A stretch of 10,639 nucleotides of DNA from contig CAZKTO010000082.1 in assembly GCA_964555685.1 (NCBI GenBank), positions 1 through 10,639 of the forward strand, read 5' to 3'. Shown here piece after piece: positions 5,291-10,639 of this stretch (position 1 is its first letter; the number at the start of each line of letters is the position of its first letter). Position numbers and translations under genes: made by a program. This DNA is from CAZKTO01 sp964555685 (GTDB lineage Bacteria; Chloroflexota; Dehalococcoidia; SHYB01). The notes below the pieces were generated by a model. It was not told the origin of the DNA, did no database searches, and saw only the letters and a list, made by a program, of their open reading frames with translations.

Positions 5291-6232
5291 ATGGCGTCCA
5301 AGGGACCGGCGTTCGGCATTCAGGCCGCCTGCGACGGCATCGAGTGGCGCGAGCTCCTGGAGATCGTTCGGGCCGCCGAGGAGTGCGGCTACGAGAGCGC
5401 CTGGACCGCCGACCACTACGTCTCCACGCCCGATAGCGTCGTGGCCGATCCCCGGGCCGTGCTCCTGGATGGCTGGCTCACCCTCCCGGCCCTGGCGCAG
5501 GCGACCCGGCGCATCCGCCTGGGGCCCCTCGTCACCGGCAACCTCTTCCGGCATCCCGGCGTCCTGGCCAAGATGGGCGCCACCATGGACCACATCAGCG
5601 GGGGCCGCCTGGAGTTCGGCATGGGCGCCGGCTGGTTCGCGTTCGAGCACCAGTCGCTCGGCCTCCTGTGGCCTGCCATCGGTGAGCGCCTCCGGCGGAT
5701 GGAGGAGACCATCCAGATCGTGAAGGCCCTATGGACCCAGGACGAGACCACGTTCCGGGGCCGGTACTACACGCTGGAGAAGGCCCTCTCCCTGCCCAAG
5801 CCGGTCCAGAAGCCCTGGCCGCCCATCGTCGTCGGCGCCCAGGGCGAGAAGGTGGCCCTGCGCATCGCCGCCCGCCACGCCGACCACTGGAACACCTACA
5901 CGTCCGTGGACCGGTACGCTCAGAAGGCCGCGGCCTTCGAGGCCCACTGCAAGGCCGTGGGGCGCAACCCGGCCGAGGTCAAGCGCTCGCTGATGATCCC
6001 CGTCTACCTCTGGGATACGCCGGACGTCCGCGCCAAGGTCGAGCGCTGGACGAAGATGGTGCGCACCACGCCGGAGCAGGCGCGCCTCTGGTTCCTCATC
6101 GGCGAGCGGCGCGAGATCCAGGAGCGGATGGACGCCTACGTCCGCATGGGGGTGCAGCTCGTCATCATCCAGCTCGATCTCCCCGGCCGTGGCGTCGAGA
6201 CGGTACGGGAGTTCGCGCGAAGGTTTATGTAG
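5291..6232 (+). CDS. LLM-class (luciferase-like) flavin/F420-dependent oxidoreductase
   Basis: This 313-aa protein is a TIM-barrel enzyme of the bacterial-luciferase superfamily, acting on organic substrates with FMN or cofactor F420. Seen: ESAWTADHYV (35-44), whose DH pair is typical of F420-type members, RIRLGPLVTGNLFRHPGVLA (74-93), MDHISGGRLEFGMGAGW (99-115), the family hallmark, ALSLPKPVQKPWPPIVVGAQG (165-185) and RIAARHADHWNTY (191-203). Length is normal. The gene has its own extended -10 promoter and ends before a strong hairpin, so it is probably a single-gene transcript. It is divergent from a PPOX-fold gene that may use the same cofactor. No F420 biosynthesis gene is in the window to confirm this. 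The substrate is not predictable from sequence. Confidence 0.93.
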   Translation: MASKGPAFGIQAACDGIEWRELLEIVRAAEECGYESAWTADHYVSTPDSVVADPRAVLLDGWLTLPALAQATRRIRLGPLVTGNLFRHPGVLAKMGATMDHISGGRLEFGMGAGWFAFEHQSLGLLWPAIGERLRRMEETIQIVKALWTQDETTFRGRYYTLEKALSLPKPVQKPWPPIVVGAQGEKVALRIAARHADHWNTYTSVDRYAQKAAAFEAHCKAVGRNPAEVKRSLMIPVYLWDTPDVRAKVERWTKMVRTTPEQARLWFLIGERREIQERMDAYVRMGVQLVIIQLDLPGRGVETVREFARRFM

Positions 6233-6258
6233 ACTCCGCAGCGCTCGACAACACCACA

Positions 6259-6293
6259 AAGCACAGGGGCTCGGGTCCTGAGCTCCTGTGCTT
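6259..6293. terminator. Strong bidirectional terminator hairpin
   Basis: AAGCACAGG (6259-6267) pairs exactly with CCTGTGCTT (6285-6293). The stem continues through a G-T wobble (6268/6284) and GCTC/GAGC (6269-6272 with 6280-6283), giving 14 bp with a 7-nt loop. A second small stem, TCCTCC-ggcca-GGAGGA, lies at 6311-6327. Placed between the convergent LLM and copper-protein genes, it should stop transcription from both sides. Confidence 0.7.
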
Positions 6294-6335
6294 CCTGGCT
6301 CTGAAGAACGTCCTCCGGCCAGGAGGATCTGAAGG

Positions 6336-6827
6336 CTACTTCGGAAGCACGACCAGATGCCCCACCATGGATGGCTGGTGGATCTGGCAGACTATCTGGA
6401 AAATCCCGGTCTTCTTGGCGTCGAAGCTGAGGGTGGTGAGCTGCCCTCGCTTGACGTTGAACGAAGGGACGTAGTTCTCAATGGAGCTGGGATGTTCGGT
6501 GCCGTTGATTCCCACGATATTCAGGGTCACCTTCTCTCCCTTCCGCACCACGATGACCCCCGGCGACCACTCGTACGCGGAGACCTCCCACCTTCCCGTC
6601 GCGTCCGGGGCCTTCAAAACGTACCCGCCACCCGGTGGAAGAGCCTGGGTGGGGAATAGCTCTTTGTCCACCGTGGCGCCGCCCTTTGGCTCCAACGCCG
6701 ACATATAGATCGTTCGCCCCACCGCGGCTGCGTCATCGCCGGCGCAGGCCGCCACGGTGAGGGCGGCGATCAGGGCCGCCGCCAGCACGGCACCGGCCCT
6801 CAAACCCTTCCGAATGCTGAGAGACAT
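6336..6827 (-). CDS. Cupredoxin-like copper-binding lipoprotein
   Basis: This 163-aa protein is probably exported and lipid-anchored. The N-terminus has basic residues (Arg6, Lys7, Arg10), a hydrophobic stretch (11-27) and a lipobox VAAC ending at Cys28. The mature part has a cupredoxin/COX2-like pattern: VIVVRKGEKVTLNIVG (91-106), His112 as a likely N-terminal copper ligand, then C147-x2-H150-x3-M154 in the C-terminal loop, followed by VGHLVV. One cysteine in that loop argues for a mononuclear type 1-like site rather than binuclear CuA. It probably carries electrons or handles copper outside the membrane. AGGAGG (complement of 6836-6841) fixes the start. It is convergent with the LLM gene. 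GC is lower (about 57% in a sampled line) than in neighbouring genes. The partner is unknown. Confidence 0.85.
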   Translation of the reverse strand: MSLSIRKGLRAGAVLAAALIAALTVAACAGDDAAAVGRTIYMSALEPKGGATVDKELFPTQALPPGGGYVLKAPDATGRWEVSAYEWSPGVIVVRKGEKVTLNIVGINGTEHPSSIENYVPSFNVKRGQLTTLSFDAKKTGIFQIVCQIHQPSMVGHLVVLPK

Positions 6828-7130
6828 GTCCTGTTCCTCCTTTCCTCCAGATCGGTCCTCCGTCCGGTAGTGAAAAAAATAACAAATTGCTAATGTGCTT
6901 TCCGTGAAGTCGCATGGCCCGCGCGTGAATAGCTCATGAAAGAAGCCAAACAGAGGCAGCCTCGCCGCGGGCACCCTGGTGTGGGCCACGGCCAGGCGAT
7001 GCAGGGCGCGACCGGCCGGGGCGCGAGCCATCGCGCGCGTTCCCCCGGCGGTTTATGAGGTCGAGGAACGAGGAGAGCGTGGGTCAGGTGAATTCCTTGT
7101 TCCCCGTTCCGCGGCCCTCGTTCCCGGGTC
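6828..7130. other. 303-bp intergenic region with an AT-rich patch and inverted repeats
   Basis: No convincing gene is seen. The stretch 6869-6900 is strikingly AT-rich (including a run of seven A) and probably contains the promoter of the copper lipoprotein, although no clean -35/-10 pair stands out on the minus strand. GCGCGA-gcca-TCGCGC (7021-7036) is a short hairpin. GGAACGAGG (7065-7073) and CCTCGTTCC (7116-7124) are an exact 9-bp inverted repeat 42 nt apart, close to the SDR stop codon, and may help end the SDR transcript. The intervening bases are GC-rich and unremarkable. Confidence 0.6.
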
Positions 7131-7892
7131 TTAAGGCATCAGACTACCGCCGTTGACGTGGATCGTCTCGCCCGTGGTGTGGTCGGAGTTGGGGCCGCAG
7201 AAGTAGTAGACGGCCTGGGCGATCTCCTCGGGCCTGGCCAGGCGCACCGGCGCGGTGATGACGCCCGAGGTGCGCGCCTCGTTCATCTGCGTCTCCTCGG
7301 TGGGATAGCCCTGCATGACCATGGGCGTCAGCGTCGTCCCCGGCGCCACGTTGTTGACGGTGACGCCGTACTGGGCGTTCTCCACGGCGAGGACGCGCGA
7401 GAGGGCGAGCATCCCGCCCTTGGCCGCCGAGTAGGGGCCCACGCCGGCCCGGCCCCTGAACGCCGCGCGGGAGATGATGTTGACGATGCGCCCCCACCGC
7501 TGCTTGATCATCGAGTCCAGCGCCGCCTGCGAGCAAAGGAACGTGCTCTTCAGGTGCACCGCGATCACGCGGTCCCACGCCTCCTCCGAGAGCTCCCGGA
7601 CGGTGCCCGGCGCGGAGACGCCCGCGTTGTTCACCAGGATATCGATCTTGCCGAACCGGCGGATCCCCTCGCCGGCGATGCGCTGGACCTGGGCCTTCAC
7701 GGAGGAGTCGGTCGGCAGGGTGAGGGCGTCCCGCCCCAGGGCCTTGACCTCCTGGACGACGCGGTTCCCGTTATCGGGGTTGATGTCGGCGATGACGACG
7801 CTGGCCCCCTCGCGGGCGAAGAGGAGCGCACAGGCCCTCCCGATGCCGCTGCCGCCGCCGGTGATCATCGCCACGCGCCCTTGAAGTTGCAT
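7131..7892 (-). CDS. Classical short-chain dehydrogenase/reductase (SDR, FabG-like)
   Basis: This 253-aa protein is a full-length classical SDR that oxidises or reduces an alcohol/ketone with NAD(H). Seen: the TGGGSGIG nucleotide loop (11-18), Asp36 at the end of the second strand (VVIADI), which favours NAD over NADP, NNAG (88-91), catalytic Ser141, Tyr154 and Lys158 (YSAAK), and PG (184-185) after the sixth strand. The C-terminal GETIHVNGG (241-249) is typical. GGAGG (complement of 7899-7903) lies 6 nt before the ATG. The gene is divergent from the methyltransferase with 97 bp between starts, and a TTGACA box for it lies in that gap. FabG itself is possible, but no fatty-acid genes are nearby; a catabolic alcohol or hydroxyacyl-CoA dehydrogenase is equally likely. 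Confidence 0.94.
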   Translation of the reverse strand: MQLQGRVAMITGGGSGIGRACALLFAREGASVVIADINPDNGNRVVQEVKALGRDALTLPTDSSVKAQVQRIAGEGIRRFGKIDILVNNAGVSAPGTVRELSEEAWDRVIAVHLKSTFLCSQAALDSMIKQRWGRIVNIISRAAFRGRAGVGPYSAAKGGMLALSRVLAVENAQYGVTVNNVAPGTTLTPMVMQGYPTEETQMNEARTSGVITAPVRLARPEEIAQAVYYFCGPNSDHTTGETIHVNGGSLMP

Positions 7893-7923
7893 GCGCCGCC
7901 TCCGTGCGTGAGATTGCGCGCCT

Positions 7924-7953
7924 CTTGTACGCTGGAGAGGCCGTCGATGTCAA
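7924..7953 (-). promoter_or_regulatory. Sigma-70-like promoter for the SDR gene
   Basis: Read on the minus strand, TTGACA (complement of 7948-7953) is a perfect -35 box. TACAAG (complement of 7924-7929), a four-of-six -10 match, follows after 18 nt. The predicted start near 7917 leaves a leader of about 25 nt to the ATG. Confidence 0.5.
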
Positions 7954-7989
7954 GGGTGCGGCCCGCGGGGGCCCCCATGGAGGCGCCTC

Positions 7990-8616
7990 ATGGCCAAGGA
8001 CTACCGGCTCTTCGCCGCGATCTACGACCGGCTGACGGCGGGGGCCGAGCGGCGCGTCTTCGCCCGCTGGCGGCTCTACGTGGCCGGGCAGGCCAGGGGC
8101 CGCGTCCTCGAAATCGGCGCGGGGACGGGGGCCAACCTCCGCTACTACCCCAAGGACGTCTCCCTCACTATCCTCGAGCCCAACCGTCACATGCTGCGGC
8201 GCCTGCGCGCCAGGGCCGCCCAGCTCGGCATCCGCGTCGAGGCCGTGGAGCGGCCGCTGGAGTCGCTGCCCTTCCCAGACGAGTCGTTCGAGGCGGTCGT
8301 GGGCACGCTGGTGCTCTGCAGCGTGGACGACCCGCTGGCCGGTCTGCGCGAGGTGCGGCGCGTGCTGAAGCCCGGCGGCGAGCTCCGCTTCATGGAGCAC
8401 GTGCGCGCCGAAGGCGGCGGCTGGGCCCGCTTCCAGGACCTCACGACGCCTCTCTGGAAGCGGCTCGGCGCCGGATGCCACCCCAACCGCGACGCCGTGG
8501 CGTCGATGCGCCAGGCTGGGCTGGAGATCGTCGAGCTCCGGCGGTTCCGGTTCGGCCCCTACCCGGTGCGCCCCCACGTGGCCGGCGTCGCCCGGCGCCC
8601 CGCCGAGCAGCGGTGA
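7990..8616 (+). CDS. Class I SAM-dependent methyltransferase, METTL7/UbiE-like
   Basis: This 208-aa protein has one Rossmann methyltransferase domain. Seen: motif I VLEIGAGTG (39-47), acidic Glu63 in TILEPN for the ribose, PFPDESFEAVVGTLVLCSV (94-112), and VLKPGGELRFMEHV (125-138). The following W-x(3)-Q...P-x-W...G-x-G-C-H-x-N-R pattern (145-167) resembles the METTL7/thiol methyltransferase group more than quinone-methylating UbiE. The methyl acceptor is therefore open: thiols, lipids or small molecules. GGAGG (7979-7983) lies 6 nt before the ATG; a nearby ATG at 7977 is out of frame. No signal peptide is seen. The gene is divergent from the SDR and 85 nt ahead of hisS, with a hairpin between. 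Confidence 0.9.
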   Translation: MAKDYRLFAAIYDRLTAGAERRVFARWRLYVAGQARGRVLEIGAGTGANLRYYPKDVSLTILEPNRHMLRRLRARAAQLGIRVEAVERPLESLPFPDESFEAVVGTLVLCSVDDPLAGLREVRRVLKPGGELRFMEHVRAEGGGWARFQDLTTPLWKRLGAGCHPNRDAVASMRQAGLEIVELRRFRFGPYPVRPHVAGVARRPAEQR

Positions 8617-8632
8617 CCCCGACGTGTCGGGG
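8617..8632 (+). terminator. Hairpin after the methyltransferase stop codon
   Basis: CCCCGAC (8617-8623) and GTCGGGG (8626-8632) are exact inverted copies starting on the base after the stop. In RNA the loop would open to at least four bases. No T-run follows, so termination would be weak or Rho-assisted. Confidence 0.45.
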
Positions 8633-8641
8633 CGCCCTCGA

Positions 8642-8670
8642 TTGCCTTGGAGAGAGCAGGCCGCTATCCT
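8642..8670 (+). promoter_or_regulatory. Sigma-70-like promoter for hisS
   Basis: TTGCCT (8642-8647) and TATCCT (8665-8670) are each four-of-six matches to the -35 and -10 boxes, with ideal 17-nt spacing. Predicted start near 8677, about 25 nt before the GTG. The leader is too short for a T-box riboswitch. Confidence 0.5.
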
Positions 8671-8701
8671 GGGATGAGCCACCGGCGAGCGAGGAGCAGG
8701 C

Positions 8702-9961
8702 GTGTACAAGGCGCCCCGCGGCACCACCGATATCCTGCCGGCCGACCAGTCCGTCTGGAGTCACGTGGACGCCTGCGCCGCCGGCCTCTGCGAGCGATTC
8801 GGCTACCGCCGCATCGATACCCCCATCATCGAGGAGTCGGGCCTCTTCGTCCGCTCCGTGGGCGAGACGACGGACGTAGTGGAGAAGGAGACCTACTCCT
8901 TCAACGACCGCAGCGGCGACTCCATGACGCTCCGCCCCGAGGGCACGGCCGGCGTCTGCCGCGCCTACCTGGAGCACGGCATGCGCGTCCTGCCCCAGCC
9001 GATCCGCCTCTACTCGGTCCGGGCGCCCATGTTCCGGTACGACCGGCCCCAGGCGGGACGCCAGCGCCAGTTCCACCAGATCAACGTTGAGGCCATCGGC
9101 GTGGCCGACGCCGCCCTCGACGCCGAGATCATCGAGCTCGCCTGGCGCCTCTTCGAGCGCCTGGGCCTGCGGGACCTGACGCTGCTCATCAACAGCATCG
9201 GCGACCCGGTCTGCCGTCCCGCCTACTTGGACGCTCTCCGCGCCTACTACCAGCCGCTCCTGGCGGGCGTCTGCCAGGACTGCAAGCGCCGCTTCGACGC
9301 CAACCCTCTGCGCCTGCTCGACTGCAAGAAGGACTCCTGTCGGCCCCACACGGCCCAGGCGCCTCGCGCCATCGACCACCTCTGCGGGCCCTGCCGCGAG
9401 CACTGGGAGCAGCTCCGGGCGGCGCTGGAGAGCCTGGGGCTGGCCTCCGCCATCGAGCACCGCCTGGTGCGCGGCTTCGACTACTACACCCGCACCGTCT
9501 TCGAGATCGTCCCGCCCGCGGAGGGGGCCCAGAGCACCCTGGTCGGCGGCGGCCGGTACGATGGCCTCATCGAGCTGCTGGGCGGCCCGCCCACGCCGGG
9601 CGTCGGCTTCGCCTGCGGCATCGAGCGCATCATCCTGAACCTGCGGCGCCAGGGCGTCGCGCTGCCCGCCGACCGGCCCGTGACAGCCGTCGTCGCATCC
9701 ATCGGCGATGGCGCCCGGGCCGCAGCCATCAAGCTCGCCTCGGACCTGCGGGCCGCGGGCCTCTCGGCGGTGCTGGCGCCCGGCGGGAGGAGCCTCAAGG
9801 CGCAGCTCCGGTACGCGGGGGCTGTGGCTGCGCCCTACGTCCTCATCCTGGGCGACGACGAGCTGCGCCAGGGGCTCGTGACGGTGAAACGCATGGCGGA
9901 TGGGACCCAGCGCCAGGTGCCCCTGGCCGAGGCGGCGCGGGCGCTGCCTCCTTTGCTATAA
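8702..9961 (+). CDS. hisS: Histidine--tRNA ligase (HisRS)
   Basis: This 419-aa cytosolic enzyme charges tRNA-His with histidine using ATP. It is a complete class II HisRS. Seen: KAPRGTTDILP (3-13), TLRPEGTAG (76-84), motif 2 FRYDRPQAGRQRQFHQ (111-126), the histidine-binding signature LVRGFDYYTRTVFE (255-268), motif 3 GVGFACGIERI (300-310) and a C-terminal anticodon-binding domain (about 325-419). The insertion domain carries C191-x2-C194, C208, C213 and C228-x2-C231, which could hold zinc; partial versions of this cluster are usual in bacterial HisRS. GTG start with GAGGAG (8691-8696) at 5 nt. Its own promoter lies upstream. Its stop codon is embedded in the prfA promoter. Confidence 0.97.
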   Translation: MYKAPRGTTDILPADQSVWSHVDACAAGLCERFGYRRIDTPIIEESGLFVRSVGETTDVVEKETYSFNDRSGDSMTLRPEGTAGVCRAYLEHGMRVLPQPIRLYSVRAPMFRYDRPQAGRQRQFHQINVEAIGVADAALDAEIIELAWRLFERLGLRDLTLLINSIGDPVCRPAYLDALRAYYQPLLAGVCQDCKRRFDANPLRLLDCKKDSCRPHTAQAPRAIDHLCGPCREHWEQLRAALESLGLASAIEHRLVRGFDYYTRTVFEIVPPAEGAQSTLVGGGRYDGLIELLGGPPTPGVGFACGIERIILNLRRQGVALPADRPVTAVVASIGDGARAAAIKLASDLRAAGLSAVLAPGGRSLKAQLRYAGAVAAPYVLILGDDELRQGLVTVKRMADGTQRQVPLAEAARALPPLL

Positions 9962-9962
9962 T
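9954..9962 (+). promoter_or_regulatory. Extended -10 promoter for prfA overlapping the hisS stop
   Basis: TGC-TATAAT is a perfect extended -10. The TAA stop of hisS (9959-9961) forms the middle of TATAAT. No good -35 is seen. Transcription should start near 9969, giving a prfA leader of about 60 nt. Confidence 0.7.
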
Positions 9963-10000
9963 TGCCGGTGAAGCCAGCCCCCTATCGGGCGTTTTCTTAC

Positions 10001-10018
10001 GAGAGGGGCCCGCGCCCC
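10001..10018 (+). promoter_or_regulatory. SD-like GAGAGGGG folded into a hairpin in the prfA leader
   Basis: GAGAGGGG (10001-10008) is the only purine-rich site before the prfA ATG, yet it lies 20 nt away. GGGGC-ccgc-GCCCC (10005-10018) is an exact 5-bp hairpin overlapping it. Folding would either hide the site or bring GAGA to about 10 nt from the ATG. Confidence 0.4.
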
Positions 10019-10028
10019 GCCGCACGCC

Positions 10029-10639
10029 ATGATCGACCGACTCACCCCCAAGATCGAGAGCCTCGTCCGCCGCTACGGCGAGATCACCGAGCAGATGGCT
10101 CGCCCGGAGGTCGCCACCGACTACGCCAAGATGCAGGCCCTGGCCAAGGAGCGGGCGCAGCTGGACCGCATCGTCGGCCTCTACCGCGACTACAAGAAGA
10201 CCCTCGCCGGCATCACCGACGCCAAGGCGATCCTCGCGGGCGGCGACAAGGAGATGGCCGCCCTGGCCAAGGAGGAGCTCGAGGCCCTGGAGCGCCGCCG
10301 GGAGCCCCTGGCCCGCGAGATCGAGATCGCGCTCCTGCCCACGGACCCCAACGACGAGAAATCGGTGATCGTGGAGATCCGCGCCGGCGCCGGCGGCGAC
10401 GAGGCCGGGCTCTTCGCCTCGAACCTCTATCGCATGTACTCCCGGTACGCCGCCATGCGGGGCTGGCAGGTGGACGTCCTGGACTACCACGAGACCGGCA
10501 TCGGCGGGTTCAAAGAGATCACCTTCTCCATCACCGGCAAGGGCGCCTATAGCCGCCTCAAGCACGAAAGCGGCGTCCACCGCGTCCAGCGCGTCCCGGA
10601 GACGGAGGCCGGCGGCCGCATCCACACCTCCACCGTCAC
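10029..10639 (+). CDS. prfA: Peptide chain release factor 1 (RF1), 3' end beyond window
   Basis: The first 203 residues of RF1, which ends translation at UAA and UAG on the ribosome, are present; the gene runs off the right edge. Seen: an N-terminal helical domain (1-100), VIVEIRAGAGGDEAGLFA (113-130), the start of the catalytic core, and VHRVQRVPETEAGGRIHTST (183-202). PET (190-192) occupies the place of the P-x-T anticodon-like motif of RF1, excluding RF2 (SPF). The GGQ loop would lie just past the edge. The start aligns with known RF1 N-termini. The usual close SD is missing (see the leader hairpin). It follows hisS by 67 nt but has its own promoter. Confidence 0.96.
   Translation, partial: MIDRLTPKIESLVRRYGEITEQMARPEVATDYAKMQALAKERAQLDRIVGLYRDYKKTLAGITDAKAILAGGDKEMAALAKEELEALERRREPLAREIEIALLPTDPNDEKSVIVEIRAGAGGDEAGLFASNLYRMYSRYAAMRGWQVDVLDYHETGIGGFKEITFSITGKGAYSRLKHESGVHRVQRVPETEAGGRIHTSTV

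Noticed and set aside
6828..7031. An in-frame N-terminal extension of the copper lipoprotein
   Set aside because: The signal peptide, lipobox distance and AGGAGG site all support the ATG at 6827; the extension would bury the signal peptide.
6828..7130. Small gene or tRNA in the spacer between the copper protein and SDR genes
   Set aside because: No cloverleaf, no supported start with a ribosome binding site and no coding pattern were found.
8617..8701. T-box or other riboswitch before hisS
   Set aside because: The predicted leader is only about 25 nt and the whole gap 85 nt, with no T-box sequence.

Overview
The window is high-GC bacterial DNA: about 75% GC in sampled coding lines, with one gene near 50%. 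It carries eleven protein genes, the last cut by the right edge, and no RNA gene, CRISPR array or intact insertion sequence. The gene mix (two family III CoA-transferases, an LLM-type flavin/F420 oxidoreductase, a PPOX-type flavin/F420 protein, short-chain dehydrogenases) and the style of the intergenic repeats suggest an uncultured Chloroflexota bacterium, perhaps Dehalococcoidia or SAR202-like. That assignment is inference only; no rRNA is present to test it.

Layout, left to right. Bases 1-327 hold no gene. They contain a degenerate inverted repeat (4-90), a small operator-like palindrome beside a possible -10 box, and a MITE-like element (145-309) with perfect 15-bp terminal inverted repeats. 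Next come a CoA-transferase lacking the family's catalytic aspartate (328-1593), a low-GC GNAT acetyltransferase (1630-2157) and a second CoA-transferase that keeps the aspartate (2200-3417). A hairpin-rich spacer (3418-3592) ends in a composite repeat that supplies the ribosome binding site of an atypical SDR/epimerase (3593-4585). A convergent PPOX-fold gene (4633-5052, minus) is divergent from an LLM oxidoreductase (5291-6232), which has a consensus extended -10 promoter. A strong hairpin separates that gene from a convergent copper lipoprotein (6336-6827, minus). An SDR dehydrogenase (7131-7892, minus) is divergent from a class I methyltransferase (7990-8616). The window ends with the housekeeping genes hisS (8702-9961) and prfA (10029 to the edge).

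How the genes may work together. The two CoA-transferases could be the unequal halves of one heteromeric enzyme, and the SDR and LLM enzymes would suit oxidation of small organic or acyl substrates. PPOX and LLM proteins often share cofactor F420 or FMN. hisS and prfA are translation genes with their own promoters and are probably unrelated to the catabolic set.

Nothing here is clearly a new defence or mobile system. The items most worth checking are the unequal CoA-transferase pair, the MITE-like insertion in the leader of the first gene, the repeat that donates a ribosome binding site, and the GNAT gene of foreign composition.
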